Below, in pieces: positions 18,457-26,301 of a DNA stretch of 28,984 bases. Source of the stretch: Gracilaria caudata (Eukaryota; Rhodophyta; Florideophyceae; Gracilariales; Gracilariaceae); the NCBI GenBank assembly GCA_030374735.1, contig JASCIV010000247.1, forward strand, positions 1-28,984, in the 5' to 3' direction. A program made the position numbers and the translations under genes. The first letter of the stretch is position 1. Every line of letters begins with the position of its first letter. The notes beneath the pieces were generated by a model. That model saw nothing but the letters and a program-made list of their open reading frames with translations, was not told the DNA's origin and made no database searches.

Positions 18457-18945
18457 TCACGATAGTACCCAGGAATTCGTCCTACATGGGTGTAAATTTG
18501 CGCAACATGTGCCGTAACTTCTCACTCTGAAATGAGTGAAGTCCAGAAACTCGAGCTCTTTCACGGGATCCTTCGTGTCAGCACCAGGCCATACTGGTTT
18601 TTCCGACGAGGTCGGCTTCGGGTCTCGCGACGGGTTCGGAACTTCGGCACCCGACGAAACCAGCTTAGCTTCTCCCGACGAAATTGTCAGCTCCCTGCTC
18701 TGCAGTTCACCACGCTCCGCCTCCCCCTCCTCAGCTTCGAAGATTCTGAAAACCTCGGCCGTAGATACCTGAGTATGATCAACTGCCACAGGATGTGGAA
18801 GCAATGAACCAATGACTTGGTTCTTAACTGACCGTTGTTTGCAACGGCTAAAGTCTGCAACTTTGACCTGAGAAGACCCCTCGGGTTGCACAAGCACAAT
18901 GCCATTGGCGAAGACGAACTGGAATCTCTCATAGAAATCTGGCAA
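18457..18945 (-). pseudogene. chromovirus protease-RT spacer
   Basis: A 162-codon frame rich in Glu, Ser and Pro (a run around FEAEEGEAERGELQSRE, and PNPSRDPKPTSSEKP). It begins with a protease-distal segment (FYERFQFVFANGIVLV) and ends with LDFTHFRVRSYG, which passes in another frame into the entry region of RT near 18.4 kb. It has no fold of its own that I recognise. Its position between protease and RT and its shared strand make it part of the same polyprotein. Confidence 0.6.
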
Positions 18946-19173
18946 ACCTGCAGAGTCTGCAGGCCGTACTGTGCGGTTGTGACCGATAACCAGACTTGGA
19001 ATTCCGGCGGGATGCTGGTTTATTCAGCCACTCGAAGTAGTAAAACTGCGTGCATCAGCCAACGGTTATTGGGCGACTGCTAATGGTATCTGTTTCTTCA
19101 AAGCCCGTCTGAGGGGACACCGAACAATCGGGATAACTGTGCCGTCTTCCATTTCGACGGTTCGCTGTCGCGG

Positions 19174-19698
19174 TCAAATCGCTTCGACGAAGCGGTCGCA
19201 AAAGTCACATCCGAGAACGACGTGCGCAGCAAGCCGCTTGCGAACCAGAAGTTCGAGTTGCGCGACGCAAAGTCCCAACCTGACGATCAGGTCAACCACA
19301 CCAACTGTGGAAAGCGGCCGACTGTTGACATCCGCAATGTCGATCGGCAGCGGCGTGCGAACGAAAAACCGCAGTTGTGGTGGTAGCAGCGACTGGACCA
19401 CGAAGTTGGCACCAGTACCAGTGTCCTGTACAGACAACTGGCGAACCATATTATGATCGAAAACTCCAAGGTTGGCGAAGACTTTGTAGTTACGCTTCGC
19501 CATGGCCAGGACTCTATCCGGGACCCGGTTATACCTATACCGTTTCCACGGTCGAGGCAAGACGCCAATGCGTTCAGAGTCCACGTCGGTGGTGGCCAGT
19601 TTCCTGGTTAGGAGCATGACAGAGGAGCGAGGCTTCTCAGCCTCTGGCGCTTTAGACCCCAAGGCAGGAGACGCCTCTCCATTGCTGGAGGCTCCCAT
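19174..19698 (-). pseudogene. chromovirus aspartic protease region
   Basis: A 174-codon open frame. The active-site triplet is intact (QDTGTGANF; Asp codon at 19423-19425), followed about 90 residues later by VVLGCDFCDRFVEAI, the typical end of this protease type with its ILG-like turn. Upstream of the active site is a basic stretch (RPWKRYRYNRVPDR). The enzyme matures the Gag-Pol polyprotein. This is the best-preserved domain of the element along with the RT core. The frame may extend upstream in another phase to the junction at 19827. Start codon unknown, as the protein would be part of a polyprotein. Confidence 0.8.
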
Positions 19699-19988
19699 AC
19701 TCAGTTCTTCTGAGCTTCGCTGCTGGTTTGAGGATCCGGAGAACCCGCAGGAGCGGCTAAAGTCCCATCCAGTATTAGACGGACCTCCTTCTTCTCAGTT
19801 TGAGCTTCCGACCTCGCACGGCGTTAGCCCAGGTAAACATTTGCGCGCTGTACGTACGCGCTATGTCTGATATGTAGGTTCAATTGTCTAATGTATGCTT
19901 GGTTTCGCACTTTTTCGTATCTATGTCGTGTACATGTCGCGTTTAAATCGCATGCGTTCTTAATGCGTGACTGATGTTGGTCGATGTA

Positions 19989-20024
19989 CCCTTCTGGCTG
20001 GGTTTTGGGACAAGGCTAAATTTC
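19989..20024 (+). repeat. left terminal inverted repeat of the pogo-like transposon
   Basis: Matches the reverse of 22440-22479 with a 2-bp gap: the shared CTTCTGG near the tip, then TTTTGGGACA and AAATTT. Confidence 0.8.
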
Positions 20025-20201
20025 GGACAACCTCCCGCCAAATTTACGGGAACCATAACTCCCATTCCCAAAGCCATCTCCCTCCACGCGGCAACCGGAA
20101 ATACATCTGAAACCAACCTGCTGCCATGTAGACTCCTAAAGCTCTCAGCTCATGAGCTCCAAAACATTTTGGCTGTACAGACAAGTGATTACCGTGAAGC
20201 T

Positions 20202-21540
20202 ATGCCTTCATCAATGCGAAAACAAACCTCCGAGCACAAGAAACGCGTCGAACGCCAGAGAGATCAAGCGCTTGCACGCACTGAGGCGCTGCGTTAACTG
20301 AACACCAACCGGACCGTTCGCGATATAGCTCGTGTGACAGGAGTCAGTAAGTCCACAGTTCACAGGATCAAAGCAGCGGCGGCGAAAAGTAAGAAAGAAC
20401 TTCAACATTTGCTAAGCACAGATAGTTACCCAGGACCCTCTTTCACTATGACAGCAGAAGAGTGCGGTATGATCAAAACCAGAATGATAACCGCTGCCGA
20501 GCGGGGATTTGCTCTGGACCAATTCACATTCAAACATGTGCTGTCACGTATTGCTGCAGATGGTCGAACGGGATTCAAAAACAGTATCCCAAGTAACGAC
20601 ACAGTACGTAAGTACCAAGCATTTAATCGCGATCTATGTTTTAAACGCATGGAAAACAGGGAAAACGCGAAAATTGCAGCACAGTCCTACGACCACTTCG
20701 AGACGTTCTTCTCAGTTTTGGACGGCATAGAAAAGACACCCCCGGGAATCCTTACCTCTCCAAACCGCCTTGGGAAAATCGATGAGACCTCTCTTTACAA
20801 CCTCAATGGCAAGCGATGCAAGGTGTTTTCGTTCTCCAATACTAGAAATGGGGGTATGCGTCGGGTGAAATCGAGCTATTGTGCATCTAGACATATCACT
20901 GCTGTCATTGGTGCTTCTGCTGCAGGCCGTGTCGCCCCTCCATTCTTCATCGTCGCGGGAAAGAAAAAGTCTTCTTATTGGTGGGCTCCTGTGCAAGGCA
21001 CGTTTTCTGCAACCCCTACTGGCATTATCAAGCTGGTTTCCTTAGGATGCAGTCATCAAACTCAGTGAGAGTGGATCAATGGAGGGTTCCTTAATGCCCA
21101 GTTTCGTGAAACATGTAGAAAACACTGCAACCAGGTACATCCTGGAGAACACTTCTTATATGCTGTTTCTGGATTGACACTCTTCCAGAAAGGACATGGA
21201 ATGGGTTGACTACTGCGCTGCGCACAACATGGGGAGGGTCGTGAATGCAGCCACACCTCTCATTTTCTGCAGCCCTGTGATCAGCATATTAACAGAATGT
21301 TTCAGAAGAATATGAGGAAGGTAAGAGACGACTTTTGCAGGCAAGGACGTGTGGACACCACCAGCGTAAACTTTAACCTTGCCCGTGCGGTGTACGCCTG
21401 GGAAACAATATCGAAAAGTGATGTCAAAGCGGCATTTAAGAAGACTGGCACCTTTCCGTTTTACAGACGATTCCCTGACCAATTCAAGACGTATAAAGAT
21501 GAGCAAGGGCAGCTATCAAGAAAAAAGAAGACACATTAGA
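20202..21540 (+). pseudogene. pogo-like DDE transposase, broken
   Basis: The probable start is the ATG at 20202, since the earlier ATG at 19974 lies in the host repeat. It runs through a basic segment (KKRVERQRDQAL) to a stop at 20295-20297, then continues in the same frame to 21068. A helix-turn-helix (RTVRDIARVTGVSKSTVHRI, just after the stop) should bind the terminal repeats. The DDE core: first Asp at 20781-20783 (IDETSLYNL), with RHITAVIGASAAGRVAPPFF after it. A frame change follows; the second Asp (21172-21174) sits in LFLD, where the next codon is TGA instead of Gly. After another frame change, the third acidic residue (21279-21281) lies in HFLQPCDQHINRM. A final segment (VRDDFCRQGRV, ...AAFKKTGTFPFYRR) ends at 21537-21539. 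Confidence 0.88.
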
Positions 21541-21622
21541 CGCAGCGGGACAAGACTCAACCATTCCGAGTGTTCGCGCTTGTCAGTCAGATAGAGAGAC
21601 GTATGGCAGACTTGAAGCAATC

Positions 21623-22150
21623 ATGAACCAGCCAAGGCAGGGGGTCTCGACTAAGATTCAGAGATTTTCATCCGTTCTAAAGGTAGCAGAAACGGTAAGC
21701 TCCATTCTGATGAAGCTTGTCTGCCAACCCGGGAGCGGAGAGAATTCCGTAGTGGTGTCGAAGGAACAACCACGAGTGCTATTTGACGCCGGAAAGAAGG
21801 CCGAATGGGTGACACACGGTGAGGAAATTGCTCGTCGCAAGAGGGCGGCCGAGGCAGCGAAGCGTGAGTTAGAAGAAAAAGAGAGGCAGAAAGCAGAGAA
21901 AGCAGAGAAACGTGCGCAAAATCTTCAAGAGGCTGAACGCATTTCTTCAGAGAAAAGGAAGCAACGTCTAATCGAGCAGATGCGTCGCGATGCAGAGATG
22001 AAGAAGCGCAAAACTGAGGCGGCGCAGAGCAAGCGTGCTCGACAGAGCGCAGCAGAACCTAAACGGCAGGTTGCCTCAACAAAAAGAGCTGCTGCTTTTT
22101 CGGGTAAGTCAGTTGCTCTTCAAGTTCGAGGACATAAGAAGCACACTTAA
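21623..22150 (+). pseudogene. basic coiled-coil C-terminal part of the transposase
   Basis: An intact 175-codon frame. From about residue 65 it is a highly charged helix rich in Arg, Lys, Glu and Ala (EEIARRKRAAEAAKRELEEK and similar), with a predicted coiled coil to about residue 135, then a Lys/Arg/Gln-rich end. Related pogo-type transposases of several protists and fungi end in such helices. It lies wholly inside the transposon, 84 bp after the last DDE-side stop, so it is most likely the C-terminus displaced by a frame change or intron. It could also be a separate second ORF. Its openness over 175 codons contrasts with the broken core. Confidence 0.6.
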
Positions 22151-22439
22151 GGTGGACAAAGAACAAAGTTACTCCCGTTCGCCTTTTCCAGGTTGCAGCG
22201 TTCTTGGTGCTTGAGGCTATGGAGTTTGCTGTGGAGATTGTTGATGGGGACAACTTTCTCCCAAATACAGCCAGGGATGGTGTGGCAGTGATGCACTAGA
22301 ACATCACGCAGTGAGGCACCAAGCACGCAAACCTTCAGTTCAGACGACCTTTGACCCTCGTTTGAAAGCTCTGGTCAAGACGATGCTTATTGGATAGGTT
22401 TTAAATTAGACAACGAAGAATGTCGAAGAATTAATATTA

Positions 22440-22479
22440 AATTTCTGTTAAGTGTCCCAAAATTAGCATCCCAGAAGTG
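22440..22479 (-). repeat. right terminal inverted repeat of the pogo-like transposon
   Basis: Ends TCCCAGAAGTG directly before the TA at 22480; its reverse complement aligns with the left tip. Confidence 0.8.
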
Positions 22480-22665
22480 TAACGGCAGAATAGACAAATT
22501 TCTTTGAGGCTGGCACTTTGTCTGTAATGTGCATGTCATGTCTCCAGAACGTACATATATCCATCTTATATAGGACATTTACACTACATAGATAGAACAT
22601 AGATACGGCATGTATCGGAATCATGCCAAGATCAGGCACATAACAGGAAAGTTAACCCCAAGCTC

Positions 22666-22979
22666 AGATGTAGACCATACGGCAACCTGAAGGAGCGGGC
22701 TTCGAATGGTTCTTTGCTGGAAGGTCCAGGAGACCCGACGGTAGCGATGTTAGCTTTCCGGGTGTCGCGGAGGAACCAGGAACAAAGGCGGCTTTTGTGC
22801 CACCGTCTTGACGGCGAGATGACATCGTTCACCAACAACTCCGACACGAGAACAATAAACAATAAGAAACAACTTCCAGAATTGGGCAACAACAGTAAAC
22901 GCGAAAACGGATTCTCCCAACAATTGGACGCCACGAAACGTGCAGAACTTAACAGAAGCAGGCAACGTAGCCGATTCTA
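22666..22979. other. unassigned sequence between family A copy 3 and the GC-rich block
   Basis: A plus-strand frame of 88 codons (22714-22980; Asn/Arg-rich, ending NRSRQRSRF) is open but unrecognised, and a minus-strand frame of 100 codons overlaps it. I found no gag resemblance here, although the chromovirus would be expected to continue if family A had cleanly split it. Confidence 0.25.
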
Positions 22980-23480
22980 AGTCGGGAGACCACGTGTGGC
23001 GCGACCACCGGATGAAAACCGGAAAAGCCTGCCTCGTGGCGGAAGCACCCACACAGTGTTCAGGCCTGCCCTCGCGGGGTAGCGCAGAGGCGGGAACCCT
23101 CCGATAGGGTCGAGTAGTCCGGGCGTAAATCCGGGGACCCGAGCCGGATGTGCGGTTGTAGGTGGGGGTTGGTGTAGAATCGGCGCGTCAGCCCACGGTG
23201 TGGGAATGCCACAGCGTGTGGAGCGATCCGTGTCAACGGCGAGGAATCCGAAAAGTGTCCTGCAGATGAGCCGCGCAGTGCTGCTCTGACTCACGAAAAT
23301 GGGAATATCTCCCAGAAATAATGGGCCAATCAGAAGGATCTGGTCGAAGTATCGACGATACGTAAGACGGAAACAATAGTGAAACAGTAATAAAGATGGG
23401 CCGTAACGAAGGATGCGCACTTCTCAGTTTTAGAGGTAGATGAATAGCCCCGGAGCAACGGCGGGACTCCCTACACAGGG
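22980..23480 (+). other. GC-rich, hairpin-dense block (possible structured RNA)
   Basis: Consecutive self-complementary segments are visible by eye: CCACG (from about 22991) with CGTGG, enclosing CCGG-ATGAAAA-CCGG; CCTGCC with GGCGGG; CCCT-CCGAT-AGGG; CCGG-GCGTAAAT-CCGG; and AGCCG with CGGTT. The order resembles parts of group II introns, including a domain V-like GAGCCGG...CGGTT lacking the usual apical hairpin, or the structured leader of a retrotransposon. I see no intact intron, no RT and no clear boundaries. The two long minus-strand frames across it (100 and 147 codons) are probably chance effects of high GC. Confidence 0.3.
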
Positions 23481-24546
23481 CTATACCGGTGCGTTGGCGG
23501 CAAGAAAGTCAGAGCCAAGTCCTCCTTAGAGAAGGTTCACTGAGCACAGTCGCTGTGTCATGACACCATATGTAATGCAACTGTAACTACAGATAGAATG
23601 TTCTAAGTACCCCAGCAATGCTGGCCATCACGCCCCACGTGTGCGACCAACCGCTCCTTGACACGGCGTATGCCCTGCCTGCGGCCTCACACGCACACGA
23701 GTGCAACTCAAAATAACCCACTATTGGGCATCCCGTAATAGGGCCTAGAATAGGATTAGCCTAATAGGTAGTCATAGTAGCGGTGTTTCGGCTCAACTCT
23801 TATGAAGAGCATGAGCTCCAATCCCTCCCGAGGGCGTTTTGCTCTACACGAACTATTACTGGAGATGAATGGTATGCTAAACGGGGCTGGAAATTTTTGC
23901 AGAGGGACCTGATGGGAGACTGCGCTCTGACAAGGAATCGCCTGTGACGCCCAAGACGAAGGGGAATGGGGAGCTTGGGAAAAGCGGGAGTTGAGAGGGT
24001 GGGAGATGGATGCAAGGAGAGTCGTGTTAAGAAAAGACAAGGAGTATTTGAAGAGGGGAAGGGTATTGGGGATATGGCAGAGAGAAGAGGCCTCCAGGGG
24101 ACCGGGGTTGGCGGGGTATTGAAAGGCGGCGCACGCGGTGCAGACGGCGGAGTGCATTTGGAGGCGCAGCTTGAATAACAGGGGGGTGGAGTTGGGAGCC
24201 GCTTTGAGGCGAGGGGAGTGTACGAATGTGACGAAAGCGTCGTGATTAAAACTCAGAACCCTAATTGATGGAAATACGTGAAGGTAAAACGAAAATACTT
24301 GATTGGAATTTCGGTTGAGGTTTCTGAGAAGCGCGGCAGTAGCTTTTGAAGTAGCATTAGATGGAAATCTTGTTTCTATTACATTTGAACAAGCTACGAA
24401 ATCGCACTAAGTGACATAAAAACCTCATGCCAGGAAATCGCTTTTTCCAAAAAAACGTTCTGGCTTCCCAGCTAGAGCAACCTGTTCTTTTTGCCATTTT
24501 TCGGATTTTTATTTCCTTATCTAGCATTCCGAGAACACAGACGCAC
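23481..24546. other. no gene recognised (about 1.07 kb), purine-rich plus strand
   Basis: From about 23.9 to 24.25 kb the plus strand is strongly G/A-rich, which opens a 133-codon minus-strand frame (23756-24157) rich in Ser and Pro. No domain is visible, and the composition alone explains the frame. Confidence 0.4.
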
Positions 24547-25075
24547 TGTTAGAACACCGGTTAGGAGGTTGAACAATGTTTAGAACCTGGGTCAATGGTT
24601 GAGAACGTGAACAATGGTGACCGGCCGAAGAGAAGACGGCGGGTCGACCAGAGTTTTTCTAGAGGTTGGGACCTTCGAAAATAAGGTCCCTAGCGACGAT
24701 TCTTAGAAAATCCCTCAAACTAAAGCATCTATGAGTATTTGCATATGCGTCGGAACCAGTGTAGAAACTGTGCGTAGAAATCGGCTGTGGAAGCTTCTAG
24801 AAGCTTCTAGAAGCTCTTGCAACGTGTCCACTTCTAAGATTTCCAGCAAGGCACAGACAACTATGACATTTTCATGACATCGAAGTGAGAACGCAGACAT
24901 CACATATGACATATCTTAGTAACAATATGACAAATAGTGTCAAACAAGAAGTCTGAGGGTCAAAGAGATATCAAATCGGATTGCTAGATCACGAGGTGTT
25001 CAAAGAAAGCATTAAAACATTAAAGTTACTAACTAGAAGCATAGAAACATAACAAATTCAATAAAAACATGACCA
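24547..25075 (+). repeat. LTR-like dispersed repeat, copy 2, with heat-shock elements
   Basis: Homologous to 3975-4498 over its whole length and in the same orientation, starting at TGTTAGAACAC and ending at ATGACC(A). Differences are scattered, consistent with long separate decay. The downstream ATG at 25069 lies inside the last bases of the repeat. The flanks beyond differ completely from those of copy 1. Being about 20.6 kb apart with unrelated elements between them, the copies are more likely two separate insertions than the two LTRs of one element. Confidence 0.7.
24790..24812. promoter_or_regulatory. five-unit perfect heat-shock element array, repeat copy 2
   Basis: The sequence reads GAAgcTTCtaGAAgcTTCtaGAA: five perfect, contiguous, alternating units in exact 5-bp steps. 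This is the canonical high-affinity site for cooperative heat-shock factor trimers. Confidence 0.75.
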
Positions 25076-25401
25076 GAATAGATGAAACCCTAATACGTAC
25101 CTTACGAACGAGCATGTTACAAGCAAGCAGAACACGCCAGCAAGTGAGGGAACCCAAAATGCAGGAGGACGCTGACGACGACCAATATTTCAAAAATCCG
25201 GGGGTATCAAGGATCATGTCGCGCACAAATATACTTAAAATTTTCAAAATCCGAATTTCGTCGGAGCTAAACGCTTTTACTCTTGTACTGTATCCCACTT
25301 GGTTAGTCGTCAGCTCAGATAGCTACAACTACCTTCGAAGAGGGATAGTTACCCGCTTCAGTCCGGAAGTTGCCACTTTTGCGTTTAATCATCCACTCTA
25401 A
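25069..25401 (+). other. unassigned 110-codon frame starting at the end of the heat-shock repeat
   Basis: The ATG is supplied by the last bases of repeat copy 2 (AAAACATGACC); copy 1 has CTG there. The frame begins MTRIDETLIRTLRTSML and is Arg/Thr-rich at first, then has an acidic run (QEDADDDQYF). No domain was recognised. If the repeat is a promoter-bearing LTR, transcripts would start upstream of this ATG, but coding is unproven. Confidence 0.2.
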
Positions 25402-26030
25402 AGTAGTCTAGGTGAGCAAGATTTCCTTAGACGTTAATATTTTATTATTAGAAACAGTTCTACATTTTTGAAACATAAAAACTAAGCGCTCTATATTCCA
25501 GCGGAGGATACAAACTGAGCTGTCATTGGTGCGACAAAACAGATTCCAAGTTCACTACTATCACAACCCCATCAAGTACCAAACCTTGCATGCAGCATCT
25601 CAAACAAGTGTGAACGACGATTGCAATATGTCACAAGTTACTTCGAACTCTACAGAGGCAGTATCCTCAAACGTCAAGAAACGAGCACTGCAACTTTCGC
25701 GTTCGGCAGCTTAGAGCCGCTTAGTTCGACCCAAACAAGTCATAAACTCTCCTGTCAGATACCGAGCGAGTCATTTACACCCTCAAAATATTGGCGAGAC
25801 CGAATCTTATCAGAAAGTTGTCTGGGAAGATATGAATGTCATGGTTCTGGAAAGCTACAGGAAACTTTTCCTCGCGGATGAGGATGATCTCGAGGATGTC
25901 ACTCATAAGCAGGAAAAATCCAAATGTAAAGCTAGGATGCAGTACTACAGTGAGTGTCAAATGTATAAGACCCCCCCGTTTACTGCATGCTAAAATATGC
26001 CGCCAAATGAATGGCAAAGACGTACAATGT
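25402..26030. other. unassigned stretch with a charged plus-strand segment
   Basis: Around 25.82-25.98 kb one plus frame reads LESYRKLFLADEDDLEDVTH, then a Lys/Arg-rich run (KQEKSKCKARMQYY) before a stop. It may be a retroelement remnant, in keeping with the RNase H fragment just downstream, but I cannot assign it. Confidence 0.2.
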
Positions 26031-26301
26031 ATCGGTTCCGCACGTCGCGCTCTCTCAAGAGCTGAACAGATTCGCACTGTCACCGAGAAGGAACTGCTGG
26101 CTATCCACTGGACATTGGAAAAGTTTCGAGACTTGCTTTTGCGGCGATCCTTTACACTGTACACCGATTGGCAGGCATCGTCTATACTCGCCACCCAGAA
26201 ACCGATGAACGCGATGATGAAAAAATGCGAGAAGCAACTGGCAGAATTTGACTGCCATATCGAAGTACTTGACGGCTCTGATAGAGAGAACATCATCTCC
26301 A
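26031..26301 (+). pseudogene. Ty3/gypsy RNase H domain fragment, relic 3
   Basis: Inside the 183-codon plus frame at 25836-26387, one part reads RRALSRAEQIRTVTEKELLA, then IHWTLEKFRDLLL and RSFTLYTDWQA, then KQLAEFDCHIEVL. These are the middle and end of a Ty3/gypsy RNase H: the SR.LS..E..Y...EKE block, the (Y/H)TD motif with a catalytic Asp and the L.(E/Q)(F/Y).(F/C) block. The RT expected before it and the integrase after it are not visible, so this is an isolated fragment. It is on the opposite strand to the two larger relics. Confidence 0.8.

Larger units (their letters stand above)
13079..19826 (-). mobile_element. Ty3/gypsy chromovirus relic (protease-RT-RNase H-integrase-linker-chromodomain)
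   Basis: Minus-strand domains in order from 19.8 kb downwards: aspartic protease, spacer, reverse transcriptase, RNase H, zinc-binding and catalytic integrase domains, a GPY/F-like module, a long low-complexity linker, then a chromodomain. A C-terminal chromodomain defines chromoviruses. Coding reaches right up to the family A element at 19827 and is probably interrupted by it; no gag or LTR was found on the far side, nor a matching LTR below 13.08 kb. Stops and frame changes occur throughout, and a 246-bp element lies in the RT. Plus-strand ORFs over this region are shadows. Confidence 0.88.
19989..22479 (+). mobile_element. Tc1/mariner-pogo-like DNA transposon (2491 bp) with TA duplication
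   Basis: It begins CCCTTCTGGCTGGGTTTTGG and, read in reverse from the other end, CACTTCTGGGATGCTAATTT; both arms then share TTTTGGGACA. It is flanked by TA on both sides (19987-19988 and 22480-22481). The target is inside family A, and the uninterrupted copy at 2111-2130 shows the empty site with a single TA. It contains a broken transposase with DNA-binding, DDE and basic coiled-coil parts. TA targeting, terminal inverted repeats and a DDE transposase with about 35 residues between the last two acidic residues fit the Tc1/mariner superfamily, pogo side. Confidence 0.92.
19828..22665. mobile_element. family A element, copy 3, split by a pogo-like transposon
   Basis: The left half (19828-19988) starts CCCAGGTAAACATTTGCGCG and follows copy 1 (1958-2118) closely; the right half (22480-about 22665) follows copy 1 from 2117 to about 2295 (for example ATGTGCATGTCAT and CACATAACAGGAAAG). 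The terminal CCTGGG expected near 22.7 kb is not seen, so the right end has been lost or rearranged. The left end abuts chromovirus protease-side coding. Confidence 0.85.

Noticed and set aside
23756..24157. 133-codon minus-strand Ser/Pro-rich ORF
   Set aside because: Arises from the purine-rich plus strand, which excludes stops on the other strand; no domain.
3975..25075. The two heat-shock repeats as the two LTRs of one giant 21-kb element
   Set aside because: Unrelated elements in both orientations lie between, no primer-binding or polypurine site is seen next to either copy, and the flanks show no shared target duplication. Two separate insertions are simpler.
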